Origin: a virus | Length of the DNA: 64,000 nt | IMG/VR virus record: IMGVR_UViG_3300049427_000004 | Span: 62,001 to 126,000 of that record | Strand: one strand, 5' to 3' | In this document: piece by piece, positions 50,060 through 58,505 of the stretch | Layout: every line of letters begins with the position of its first letter | Numbering within the stretch: position 1 is the first letter of the stretch | Position numbers and translations under genes: made by a program | Notes under the pieces: generated by a model | What the model saw: only the letters and a program-made list of their open reading frames with translations | What the model was told of the DNA's origin: nothing | The model's database searches: none

Positions 50060-50851
50060 TTATTTTTGATTTAACTTTCCTAAGTATTCATATTTGAATA
50101 TTATAGCATCTTTAACATCTTTAAATAATGCAATATCTTTTTGTTTTCCATTAATTCTAAAGCGAACAATCCATCGCTGTTCACTTTTACTCCAAATGAC
50201 ATTCTTTTCTCCAGATTGCTTTTCTGCTATTCGTTTTAATTTCGGAGCAATTATATCTTTACCTGTCACACCTTTTTTAAATCTATTAGTTATAATATGT
50301 ATTTCCACACCTGATTCATCTGACCACTGTGTTGCTGTTTTTGTAATGCCCTCAATCTCTATGTATAAATTGTTTCGTCTATTATTTTGTTGAATTTTCA
50401 TCGTTTCCCATCTGCAATTGCTTGGCTCGTAGTTACCGTTCACATCTTTTCGATCAATCGTCAGTTCATCTGTATAACCATTTTTCATCGACCACTCATA
50501 AAAATTTTGAAATCCATTTCTACCTAACCAATCGTCGCAAATCTTAATTCCTCTGCCCCCATAATTATGATAGTTTTCACAGTATTCTTTATAACACCTT
50601 TCTTTCATACCCTTCCATATCTTATACAGCCTTGTATTTTTCCTCCCATGCGTAGATACTATGTCTGCGTGTAAGCAGCCGCAACTTCTAGTGTTTCCGT
50701 TAATTAAACCACTACATCTAACGATTTTCTCATTTCCACAGTCGCAAATGCACATCCACATAATATGTGATTTTTCACTTTCGACGCGCTTAATGGCTGT
50801 TAGTCGACCGAATTTTTGTTTCGTTATATCTTTAGTTTTATTCAATATCAT
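50060..50851 (-). CDS. HNH endonuclease with AP2-like domain
   Basis: About 263 aa; ATG 50851 or TTG 50845 behind AAAAGGTGG. N-terminal Cys-containing module (CICDCGNEKIVRC...SCGCL), HNH core (RCYKEYCENYHNYGGRGIKICDDW...LTIDRKDVNGNYEPSNCRWET), and an AP2-type C-terminus (VIWSKSEQRWIVRFRINGKQKDIALFKD). A typical free-standing phage homing endonuclease, lodged beside the helicase gene; no intron borders seen. Confidence 0.75.
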   Translation of the reverse strand: MILNKTKDITKQKFGRLTAIKRVESEKSHIMWMCICDCGNEKIVRCSGLINGNTRSCGCLHADIVSTHGRKNTRLYKIWKGMKERCYKEYCENYHNYGGRGIKICDDWLGRNGFQNFYEWSMKNGYTDELTIDRKDVNGNYEPSNCRWETMKIQQNNRRNNLYIEIEGITKTATQWSDESGVEIHIITNRFKKGVTGKDIIAPKLKRIAEKQSGEKNVIWSKSEQRWIVRFRINGKQKDIALFKDVKDAIIFKYEYLGKLNQK

Positions 50852-51029
50852 TACCACCTTTTATTTTTAAAAAATATGTCCATTTCCTGTAAATATGTTC
50901 AGGTATTCTTTGTTTTCCATTTTCCAACATAGATACATATGCCTTTGTAACATTTAAACTTTCAGATATTTCTTTCGCCATAATATCATTTTTGATTCTT
51001 TTAATTTTTAATTCTTTACCAGTTAGCAA
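50838..51029 (-). CDS. XRE-family DNA-binding protein, 63 aa
   Basis: TTG start behind GGGGGTG. HTH_3 core (MAKEISESLNVTKAYVSMLENGKQRIPEHI). Overlaps the HNH gene start by about 14 bases and may control it. Confidence 0.7.
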   Translation of the reverse strand: MLTGKELKIKRIKNDIMAKEISESLNVTKAYVSMLENGKQRIPEHIYRKWTYFLKIKGGNDIE

Positions 51030-51155
51030 ATTTCACACCCCCATTAAATAGTTAATAAAAACAAAGCACTGCCGACATAAGTTAATCGACAATGCTAATA
51101 TATCAAACTACATATTAATAAGTCAATACTTTTATGAATTTACATATTTTTGTTT

Positions 51156-52208
51156 TTAAGCGTCAATCATGTCTTGTATGGTTAATCCTAGTTTCCGATA
51201 AGCATTAGGATCATGTTCTTTTAATAATTTAAGCAATTCATCTTTATCGACTAGACTGAATACTGCCTCATCAAAGCTTTTCATCATTCTTATTCCTGCT
51301 AGACGACCCTGATCCACATTCTTATCAGTGTAATGATCTACGAGAACCTGAATAGACCTATGTCCCGTTTGGCGAGCAGCCATATAAACATCTCCGCTAC
51401 TTTCTAATTCATAACATGCTCCAACTTTTCTCAAACTATGGGTTGTAATTCTATCCTCTTTAGGAATACCCATCTTCTCAGCGAGACGTTTAACACAATC
51501 ATTTACACTATCAACAGTAAGATTAACAAACACTTTATCAGTGTTTACTGTATTCTCAGTCTTAAGTTGAATCAATTTCTCGTAAAGGTCTTTTTCAAAT
51601 GGAGAAACTGAATACTCATCTCCTTTGTCTAATACTTTTACATTGTAGAAGTCAGTCTTCTTATTGAATTTAATATCTGCCCATGTTGCGGATAACAAAG
51701 CATCAACACGAACACTTGTGATAGCTGCTAAAAGTATGTACAAGTGTTTTTCGAATCCATGGAATTTTTCTTCCAATGCAAGTTCTGCCATAACCTTTAC
51801 TTGCTCTACGCTTAACACACCATAGCTTTTAAAATTAACCTTAAGCGGTTTAACTGCAAAGGCAATATGCTCAACATCATATCCGTAACCTTGAAGCTTC
51901 TTATATACAGTTTTTAGTCCTGCCATTTTCTTATTCACTGTTGCTGGTGCTTCAGGATGCTTCTTTTTAAGGTGATTTCTGTATTTTGTAGTGTGCTTGA
52001 GTGTGATTTTCTCTTTAATTGTACCGTCAGTGATAAATTCCACTTCGTCTTTTGTCATTTCGTTAATTTCTTTGCCATGATAAAACTTAAAAAACTCAGT
52101 CACACACCTGTAGTATTCTTTTTTAGTTTCATCTTTGTAGTCATTCAATACAGTCATAATATCCGTGTACACATTGTTTACTCCAATATTTTGTACTTCT
52201 GCTAACAT
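51156..52208 (-). CDS. Tyrosine recombinase (phage integrase family)
   Basis: 350 aa, ATG at 52208 behind GGGAGATGG. The core-binding domain covers about residues 1-115; the catalytic residues are visible: R in AITSVRVDALLSATW, THSLRKVGA (HxxR), TGHRS (H) and the nucleophile in VDHYTDK. It may integrate the element or resolve multimers. Own consensus promoter. No attachment site could be identified. Confidence 0.85.
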   Translation of the reverse strand: MLAEVQNIGVNNVYTDIMTVLNDYKDETKKEYYRCVTEFFKFYHGKEINEMTKDEVEFITDGTIKEKITLKHTTKYRNHLKKKHPEAPATVNKKMAGLKTVYKKLQGYGYDVEHIAFAVKPLKVNFKSYGVLSVEQVKVMAELALEEKFHGFEKHLYILLAAITSVRVDALLSATWADIKFNKKTDFYNVKVLDKGDEYSVSPFEKDLYEKLIQLKTENTVNTDKVFVNLTVDSVNDCVKRLAEKMGIPKEDRITTHSLRKVGACYELESSGDVYMAARQTGHRSIQVLVDHYTDKNVDQGRLAGIRMMKSFDEAVFSLVDKDELLKLLKEHDPNAYRKLGLTIQDMIDA

Positions 52209-52262
52209 TTCAACCATCTCCCATTCCCAACGTTATATTTTCCAATTTCTTCTTGTGTCTTT

Positions 52263-52291
52263 ATTATATATTCGTCGGGAATAGATGTCAA
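52263..52291 (-). promoter_or_regulatory. Consensus promoter of the recombinase
   Basis: Minus-strand TTGACA, 17-base spacer, TATAAT. The 52295-52450 stretch upstream is pyrimidine-rich on plus and has no gene. Confidence 0.8.
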
Positions 52292-52458
52292 CACATTACC
52301 ATCTATATTTAAATATTTTATTTATATACCCACTCATACAAATTCCCTTCTCCATTTTCAGCTCTCCACTAATTCAACCTTACCCTGTTCCATCTAAATT
52401 TATATATCCACTTACACAAAATCAGACTCGAAATTGAAATTAGCCTCTTACTCAATCC

Positions 52459-52665
52459 TCACCAGAAATCCCTAATCCGAACATCATACCCTTTACCGCG
52501 AAGATAACTTATTACCCTCACGATGGTTTCTTCGTATGGCTCGTAATCATTGTCGCTACATAACCTTGTCGCTGTGTTTTTATTGATGGGCAGCTCACCC
52601 TGTTTGACACCATTCGAATTGCACCACTTACCAAATTTGGTTTGTTGTTTTCCTAATCCATACAT
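52459..52665 (-). CDS. XRE-like HTH protein, 68 aa
   Basis: ATG behind GGGGTGGATATTAG. The pattern LGKQQTKFGKWCNSNGVKQGELPINKNTATRLCSD matches short HTH repressors. Divergent from the TubR-like gene; a GATATA-tgc-TATATC inverted repeat (52760-52774) and an ACAACA-rich stretch lie in the 187-base gap between them and may be operator or centromere. Confidence 0.6.
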   Translation of the reverse strand: MYGLGKQQTKFGKWCNSNGVKQGELPINKNTATRLCSDNDYEPYEETIVRVISYLRGKGYDVRIRDFW

Positions 52666-52852
52666 CTAATATCCACCCCTTCATACAACTAGGATGGACA
52701 TTCTTTGAAAAATTTATACGCTAATATAAAAAACCACAGGAATAATGACCAAGCATGTCGATATATGCTATATCATCAAGCGCAAACAACACGACACAAC
52801 ATCAAACAAGAGCATCCACTCAAAGAAAATATCTCAAAGGAGGATTGAATAT

Positions 52853-53137
52853 ATGCAAGACTATTTTCAACACGTTGCTAATTCATTGACTCATGACGAC
52901 ATGAAGGTTTTGGCTATTCTCATGGACAACGAAGCAAATGCTGGATTCAAAGCAATGAAGAACGCCGATGTCTTACCTGCCACGCAGTTATCGGAAGCAA
53001 CTTATCGTCGAATTATCTACCGTCTTAGTGCCAACAAATTTGTCGAAATTGTCACTCAACAAAAAATGCACATGCTTTACATTACTGAATTTGGAATGAA
53101 TGCAATTCGAACCACAGTGAATGGAGTTGGTGCTTAG
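52853..53137 (+). CDS. TubR-like winged-helix DNA-binding protein
   Basis: 94 aa, ATG at 52853 behind AAAGGAGGATTG. A winged-helix reading HDDMKVLAILMDNE...ATQLSEATYRRIIYRLSANKFVEIVTQQKMHMLYITEFGM. Directly coupled to the tubulin-like gene (TAGTG overlap), the tubR-tubZ order of Bacillus plasmids. It would bind centromere repeats and link DNA to the filament. Confidence 0.7.
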   Translation: MQDYFQHVANSLTHDDMKVLAILMDNEANAGFKAMKNADVLPATQLSEATYRRIIYRLSANKFVEIVTQQKMHMLYITEFGMNAIRTTVNGVGA

Positions 53138-54234
53138 TGCTTGCTGTAATTGGCTTAGGTCAGGCAGGATCAAACATTTCCGAAGAGGTTGGTAAATACG
53201 GAATATTGAATGGAGCAATAAATTACAGTCAGAAGGATCTCGATGCAGTTGAGGTTAAGCACAAACTCAGACTACTCGGCTCTGAGGGCGTAGGAAAACA
53301 GAGGTTTGATGCAATTAGTCTATTTCAACACCAATGGGAAACTGCAATTAACTTCATTCGTGACAACTTCAGTAATTCAAAGGTCATTGCATTCGCATTC
53401 TCTTCATCAGGAGGATCTGGTTCAGGAATTAGCCCAATACTGCTCGACATGGCTATCCAGATGTTCCCTGATAAAGTGTTCATTTCTCTAGTGGTTATCC
53501 CTGAGATAAAAGAAGCAGAGTCTAGCCAAGTAAATTGTGTTTCGACATTTGAGGAGTTATCTGCTTTAGATGTCGCGGTCTTTCCTGTCGACAACCAACA
53601 AATCCGTAATCAAAATCCTACTGTTGGAAAAAATCGACTTTATGAAATCTCAAATCAAGAAGCTGCTTCCCTCATTTGTAAATTGGCTGAATATACAAGT
53701 AAACATTCTAAAAACGGGAATTTCGATGAAAAGGATCTCTTAACTGTACTAAGAACACGAGGATTAGCAACAATTTCTGAAACACAACTATCATCATCTC
53801 TCCAAAGTATCAATCTCACATCTGAGGGTGTAGCAGATAAAGTCATCCAATCATGGGATAATTCAGTTTTTGCCCCACTTTCATCAGACAGTGTTCAAAA
53901 AGCAGCTGTCATATTTGACGGATCAGAATCTCTTATGGATTTCATTCGAGTAGAGACCTTATTTGAATCCTTTCAAAATCAACCAGTAGATATTTTCGAG
54001 GGATATTATCACGAAGGTAAAGGAAAGATACTGACGGTCTTAACAGGGCTTAAATGGTCATTTAAGAGGTTAGATGATATTGAAAAATCACTTATTAACA
54101 AGCAAAATCATGATGAAAGTGGGATTTCATCTGATATCGGTTACAAGGTTGATTCAAGCATTATTAGAGCATCTGCTAAGAAACAAGAAAAGAAAGTATC
54201 AGTAATGGATATTCTAAGCAAATACAATCGCTAA
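53137..54234 (+). CDS. TubZ-like tubulin/FtsZ GTPase
   Basis: 365 aa, GTG start overlapping the TubR stop. GTP-binding signatures: GLGQAGSN at residues 6-13 (loop T1) and SSSGGSGSG ending at 97 (T4, the tubulin signature). NFDEKD at 195-200 fits the NxDxxD T7 loop needed for GTP hydrolysis in filaments. The basic C-terminus resembles TubZ tails that bind TubR-DNA. Expected role: filament-based partition of a low-copy replicon, or DNA positioning in a phage. Confidence 0.85.
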   Translation: MLAVIGLGQAGSNISEEVGKYGILNGAINYSQKDLDAVEVKHKLRLLGSEGVGKQRFDAISLFQHQWETAINFIRDNFSNSKVIAFAFSSSGGSGSGISPILLDMAIQMFPDKVFISLVVIPEIKEAESSQVNCVSTFEELSALDVAVFPVDNQQIRNQNPTVGKNRLYEISNQEAASLICKLAEYTSKHSKNGNFDEKDLLTVLRTRGLATISETQLSSSLQSINLTSEGVADKVIQSWDNSVFAPLSSDSVQKAAVIFDGSESLMDFIRVETLFESFQNQPVDIFEGYYHEGKGKILTVLTGLKWSFKRLDDIEKSLINKQNHDESGISSDIGYKVDSSIIRASAKKQEKKVSVMDILSKYNR

Positions 54235-54260
54235 AACAAAATTAGAGGAGCGTGTTTATT

Positions 54261-54419
54261 ATGACAATGAAACAAACTATGAAAACTTTGATGGATCTTA
54301 AAAATAACGGAGTAGATATTTTCTTAACAGATGCTGGTTGGTCTTTATTAGTGAGGATTACTGCTGAACTGGAGAAGAACGAGGAAATTTCGGGAGAAGA
54401 TACAGATCAAGCGGTATAG
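54261..54419 (+). CDS. Small helical protein, 52 aa
   Basis: ATG behind AGAGGAGCG. Follows TubZ by 26 bases in the same operon. Acidic end. Unrecognised. Confidence 0.55.
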   Translation: MTMKQTMKTLMDLKNNGVDIFLTDAGWSLLVRITAELEKNEEISGEDTDQAV

Positions 54420-54431
54420 GACGGTGATAAC

Positions 54432-54602
54432 ATGAAAAAAAGAAATATATTGATCGCTGCAATCATGGTTGGTGTATATATTACTCTCCCTGCTTATCGC
54501 TATTATGCCATTGGAAGCTATATTGGTTATAAAATCTTAGCTGATAAACAAAATGGCTATAAAGTTGTTGCAAGAAAGCAAAAGAAACTCATTAAGGCTT
54601 AA
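54432..54602 (+). CDS. Small membrane protein, 56 aa
   Basis: ATG behind ACGGTGATAA. One hydrophobic segment (ILIAAIMVGVYITLP) and a Lys-rich tail. Follows the 52-aa gene by 12 bases. Could anchor or tune the TubZ system; unrecognised. Confidence 0.55.
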   Translation: MKKRNILIAAIMVGVYITLPAYRYYAIGSYIGYKILADKQNGYKVVARKQKKLIKA

Positions 54603-54615
54603 TGATAAGTCATTT

Positions 54616-54654
54616 GAGGGTAGAAAACGACAAAAGGACATCCTTTCTACCCTC
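54616..54654 (+). terminator. Long hairpin after the TubRZ operon
   Basis: Perfect 11-bp stem GAGGGTAGAAA / TTTCTACCCTC with a 17-base loop, no T-run. Probably separates the partition operon from the membrane-protein operon, or stabilises the upstream mRNA. The next 120 bases hold no gene. Confidence 0.5.
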
Positions 54655-54777
54655 TAGAACTCAAGAGTAGACTGTGGGCTATGTTATTGGGTCATCTCTT
54701 CCCCCAATATATTCGCATCCGTCAAAAAAAATGCATGTCATGCTTGTAACATTAGAAATTATATAGGAGTGATAACA

Positions 54778-55176
54778 ATGGCTAGGATTGAGTCAATGAC
54801 AATCAGCCAATTTATGAACCCTAATTACAATACTGAAAAAATATTAGATCCTCTCATCCGATTTTTAGATAAACACAAAGTAGTCTTTAGAGTTGTGGGC
54901 GTTACATTGATAATCTTTTCATCTGGTCTATTGGATACATCAGTATTTGCAGCAACAGGTATTGATGAAGGAGCAACAAAAATATATGAGAAGCTTATTA
55001 ATGTTGGAAAATGGGTCATTATCATTAAAGGTGGATGGGAGACCATCAATAACACCATCAAAGGAGATTTTGATACTGCTAAAAAATCATTTCTCCAGTA
55101 TTTAATTATATATGTAATACTTCTTGCTTTTCCTTGGGCTATGTCAGAGGTTGATGTTCTATTTCGTGATATATAG
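54778..55176 (+). CDS. VirB2/TrbC-like membrane protein
   Basis: 132 aa, ATG at 54778 behind ATAGGAGTGATAAC. Long N-terminus with a hydrophobic signal-like segment (about 38-55, ending FAATG), then two membrane segments separated by a polar loop. This is the layout of VirB2-type pilins and similar proteins. Followed by another membrane protein and an ATPase, so a secretion- or translocation-like set is possible. Confidence 0.5.
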   Translation: MARIESMTISQFMNPNYNTEKILDPLIRFLDKHKVVFRVVGVTLIIFSSGLLDTSVFAATGIDEGATKIYEKLINVGKWVIIIKGGWETINNTIKGDFDTAKKSFLQYLIIYVILLAFPWAMSEVDVLFRDI

Positions 55177-55187
55177 GGGGTATCCAA

Positions 55188-55484
55188 ATGATTATTAAAA
55201 TAAATCACATTCCCCTATCTGATATTGCAGATTCATTGTTCTTTCCTGAAGAAGCAAAAGAAACCGTTAAAGAATGGGCGAAAGAACAAGTGCAGGAAGC
55301 CATTATGGGAGCATTAGAAGCCATAAAAGAAGTTCTAGTCGATTTGAGTTTTAGCTTAGCATTAGTAGGAGGTGTATTATGTGTCCTGTTCTGGGTTGTA
55401 GGCTGGAAGGACGGTAAGAGGTGGGCAGCAATACTATTCCTTGCTAATGTGTTAATAAAATTACTTCTTGGTGGTGCTGCATAA
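55188..55484 (+). CDS. Membrane protein, 98 aa
   Basis: ATG behind AGGGGGTATCC. Amphipathic acidic helix (EEAKETVKEWAKEQVQEAIMGALEAIKEVL) then two membrane segments in the last 45 residues. Its stop overlaps the ATPase start (TAATG). Unrecognised. Confidence 0.6.
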   Translation: MIIKINHIPLSDIADSLFFPEEAKETVKEWAKEQVQEAIMGALEAIKEVLVDLSFSLALVGGVLCVLFWVVGWKDGKRWAAILFLANVLIKLLLGGAA

Positions 55485-57883
55485 TGAAAAAATCAATAAA
55501 ATTGAGCGATTATATTCAAATTATTAGGCCAGAATACGTCTTTCTTAAGCTTAAACCTAATAATTCCATCAGAAATAATGGAACCCATAAGGTCGCAAGA
55601 GCCATTAGTGGATTGTATAGGAATGTTTTTGAAAGCATTAAGCGTGAAGAAGAGAAACTGGTAAAGTTGTTTGGCAAAGAATTTATATTACCTACCAAGA
55701 TCAGTATCCACCCAAATATAAAAGTAGGATACTTAATATACATGGAAAAGAAAAAAGTGGATTTTTATCTAATTGTGCCAAAAACTCAATTATCATTTAT
55801 CAAAGAAAAAATTAGTGATGTCTGGACTAATATTACTATTGATCAGATTGCAGTACTCCCCTGTTTTACTGACAATTCAACTAAGCACCAAATTATATAT
55901 AAAAAAGAAGACGGATTGAGTTTAGCAGTAGATAGAAGAAATAACGAATTATTGAACAGTAATCTGAATGTTGTTGAGATGCTGGAGGAAGGTGATCGAG
56001 TTGGCGTTTTTTACAACTTCCTCCCTTCAACTCAACATGGTTGGAAGTTTAAACACAAAGCAACAATTGATAAATATAAAAGTGGTAAACCTGTGGATCG
56101 CAATAAAGCTGGTTGGTCTTATATTCTTAGGTGGGGTGCAGCTACTATCGATGGAGTCTTAGCGTCTTTCGCGGAAGCAATATCAGGCAGTGATGGTAAA
56201 TCCAAAAGTAAAGATGAAGATGACGTAGGATTGTTAACAAAATTATTTGAGGGAATGAACGGACAAAAGAAACTAAGCGATTGGTCATTAAAAAAGGGGA
56301 ACTCTTCTACCCTTCCGCTACAAATTGTGACCATGACAGATAGCACAGACAAAATTCGCGAGAGAAATATTTCAAGAAGTCTAGCTCAAAGCTTTGATAC
56401 AATCAGTGAGGATAATGAATTAATTTATAAACCCTTTAAAAAAACATTTAACTATACAGATTATTCTATTGGCGCAGAACGTAACTGCATAGGTGATGAG
56501 GAAGCTCAAAATTTCCTGTCTTTGGCAGGAAGAGATGTGCTAGAGAGATATAATTTTATTGAAAAAGTAGAAACAAATGAAACAGAAGTTCCAGAAGATC
56601 TACAACAAGGAGTGATGTGTATTGGTGAAAATATATATCGAGGCAAAAAACAACGAGCCTTTTTAAGCAATGATATTGAATTTAGAAATCTCCTACTATT
56701 ACTCATTGGCCCCACTCGCGCAGGTAAAAGTAATTTAATTAGCCATTTAAGTATAGATGCAATTGAAAATGGCGAGTGCGTGATTATTTTCGACTTTATT
56801 GAAAACTGTGAATTAAGTGATAGTGTCGCAAAGCTTTTTCCAAAAGAAAAAGTATTGGAAATAAGGTGTGATGATTTTAACGCTATGCAAGGACTCGGAT
56901 ACAATGAAGTCGGTAAAAGCAATGACACTTTCAAGCAATATGAAAACGCTAAGCGTCAAACTACAAATGTGCTCACATTAGTCAATTCAATTAATGCGGA
57001 TGAAAGTCGATTAAGTCCTAAGATGGAACGATATTTAGAAAGTGCTAGTCTAATCGTTTTTATTAGCAATGGAAGCATAAAGGATGTATTTGGTGTTCTT
57101 ACTAATTTTAAAATCAGATATCAGTATCTTAAAAAAGTTCCCATGACTCAGTTTGAAAATTTAGAAGAATACATTGATAACTTGCATGAGCTTGATGAAA
57201 CTGATAAAGAGGGATTGGTTACTGGAACAAAAACAAATCTTATCGTAGGAATTATTGACCGACTAAACACACTTAAGCGAAATACCTATATGGAACTCAT
57301 GCTTAAAAAAGATACATCGAAGAACATTGACCTTAGCGAAGAAATGCAAAAAAATCAATTAATTGTTGTTCGGATGCCTCAATCGATGTTCACTGTTGAT
57401 AGCGAACGAGATGTCTACACTCTCTTCTGGTTAAGTAAACTCTGGCTTGCAGCTCAGGTTCGAGCGGAAAGAATCAAGGATAAGACTAAGAGAACAAAAA
57501 TTAATCTTGTTATTGATGAATTGTATCAAGTGTCGAATACCGAGAAATTTCTAACAACCAAACTATCTCAAATGGCTAAATTCATTGTGAAGCCAATAGT
57601 TAGTTGTCACTATATAAACCAGTTAAAACATATGAGAGATGAATTAAGAAGTGCTAATACTTCATACATGCTCTTAGCTGGATCAGATAAGAAAAATTAT
57701 GACGAATTAAAAAACGAACTATTTCCATTTACTGATGAAGATCTTAAAGATATGAAACGATATTACTCGATGAACTATGTAAAAAACAAAGACGGATACT
57801 CTCGGTTCATTACTGCTTTACCAGATAAAGTAGAAAAAAGAATCAAAAAAGGAACGGTGAAAACAGATGATATTAAAAATTAA
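55484..57883 (+). CDS. Large HerA/FtsK/VirD4-like P-loop ATPase
   Basis: 799 aa. Walker A GPTRAGKS near residues 408-415, Walker B INLVIDELYQVS near 674-685, and a late SCHYINQLKHMRDELRSANTSYMLLAG that fits the motor ATPases of conjugation and DNA-packing (VirD4/TraG, HerA). The first 400 residues have no family I recognise. Coupled to two membrane proteins, it may drive DNA or protein transport, or act on TubZ-positioned DNA. Exact class undecided. Confidence 0.65.
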   Translation: MKKSIKLSDYIQIIRPEYVFLKLKPNNSIRNNGTHKVARAISGLYRNVFESIKREEEKLVKLFGKEFILPTKISIHPNIKVGYLIYMEKKKVDFYLIVPKTQLSFIKEKISDVWTNITIDQIAVLPCFTDNSTKHQIIYKKEDGLSLAVDRRNNELLNSNLNVVEMLEEGDRVGVFYNFLPSTQHGWKFKHKATIDKYKSGKPVDRNKAGWSYILRWGAATIDGVLASFAEAISGSDGKSKSKDEDDVGLLTKLFEGMNGQKKLSDWSLKKGNSSTLPLQIVTMTDSTDKIRERNISRSLAQSFDTISEDNELIYKPFKKTFNYTDYSIGAERNCIGDEEAQNFLSLAGRDVLERYNFIEKVETNETEVPEDLQQGVMCIGENIYRGKKQRAFLSNDIEFRNLLLLLIGPTRAGKSNLISHLSIDAIENGECVIIFDFIENCELSDSVAKLFPKEKVLEIRCDDFNAMQGLGYNEVGKSNDTFKQYENAKRQTTNVLTLVNSINADESRLSPKMERYLESASLIVFISNGSIKDVFGVLTNFKIRYQYLKKVPMTQFENLEEYIDNLHELDETDKEGLVTGTKTNLIVGIIDRLNTLKRNTYMELMLKKDTSKNIDLSEEMQKNQLIVVRMPQSMFTVDSERDVYTLFWLSKLWLAAQVRAERIKDKTKRTKINLVIDELYQVSNTEKFLTTKLSQMAKFIVKPIVSCHYINQLKHMRDELRSANTSYMLLAGSDKKNYDELKNELFPFTDEDLKDMKRYYSMNYVKNKDGYSRFITALPDKVEKRIKKGTVKTDDIKN

Positions 57884-58106
57884 CGGCTCACCAATTAGTG
57901 AATCTATCAGTGTATGTGAGGACGGTTTGAATTTCAACTTGGATCTTTGTGATTTGTATGATATTGTTCACACACCTGTTAATGTGGACATCTCTTATAA
58001 TGGTCATAATATTATCAATGGAGACATCAATACATTTAATTGGGCGCAGTCTGGAGTTGAAAAAATTGGTGACGGAATAGGATTAATAATCGATCATTTA
58101 TTCTGA
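57867..58106 (+). CDS. Hypothetical protein, 79 aa
   Basis: ATG overlaps the ATPase end. Beta-rich (NFNLDLCDLYDIVHTPVNVDISYNG). Unrecognised. Confidence 0.5.
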   Translation: MILKINGSPISESISVCEDGLNFNLDLCDLYDIVHTPVNVDISYNGHNIINGDINTFNWAQSGVEKIGDGIGLIIDHLF

Positions 58107-58158
58107 GGAGTCCCAAAAGGACTTCTCTTCCCTTTTTAAAAGCGAAAAATTAAAATCA

Positions 58159-58187
58159 TTGACAAATCTTTGGAAATGATGTTACAT
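58159..58187 (+). promoter_or_regulatory. Possible promoter of the polymerase operon
   Basis: TTGACA, 17-base spacer, TTACAT, about 90 bases upstream of the next gene. -35 perfect, -10 weak, so it may need an activator. Confidence 0.45.
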
Positions 58188-58280
58188 TGATCTTGCAAAC
58201 AAGAGATAAATATTCTTGATTTGCCGAATCTTATTAGAGAGGGTTGATTAAATAAAAAATATGAAAAAGGTGATTTTAAG

Positions 58281-58493
58281 ATGGGGAATCTATCAAGGTT
58301 GACGTGGCAGGACGCTTACTATGACGGTAATATTGACGAACGTTATGAAGTATTTTGCGAAGAGAATCAGAATACATATGCAAGAAAAGGGAATGACGGA
58401 TGGGACACACATACCAGCAGCGACAAGAGGTATGAAGATGATTTTTCATATGAACGAAAGTTGATGAGTGGAGAAATAAAACGGATTAGGTAG
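58281..58493 (+). CDS. Small acidic protein, 70 aa
   Basis: ATG behind AAAAAGGTGATT. Very rich in Asp, Glu, Tyr and Arg, probably disordered. Unrecognised. First gene of the operon leading to the RNA polymerase. Confidence 0.6.
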   Translation: MGNLSRLTWQDAYYDGNIDERYEVFCEENQNTYARKGNDGWDTHTSSDKRYEDDFSYERKLMSGEIKRIR

Positions 58494-58505
58494 GTGAAAC
58501 TATAG

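Noticed and set aside
50060-50851. Group I or II intron carrying the HNH gene
   Set aside because: No split gene flanks it and no intron core helices were recognised; it reads as a free-standing endonuclease.
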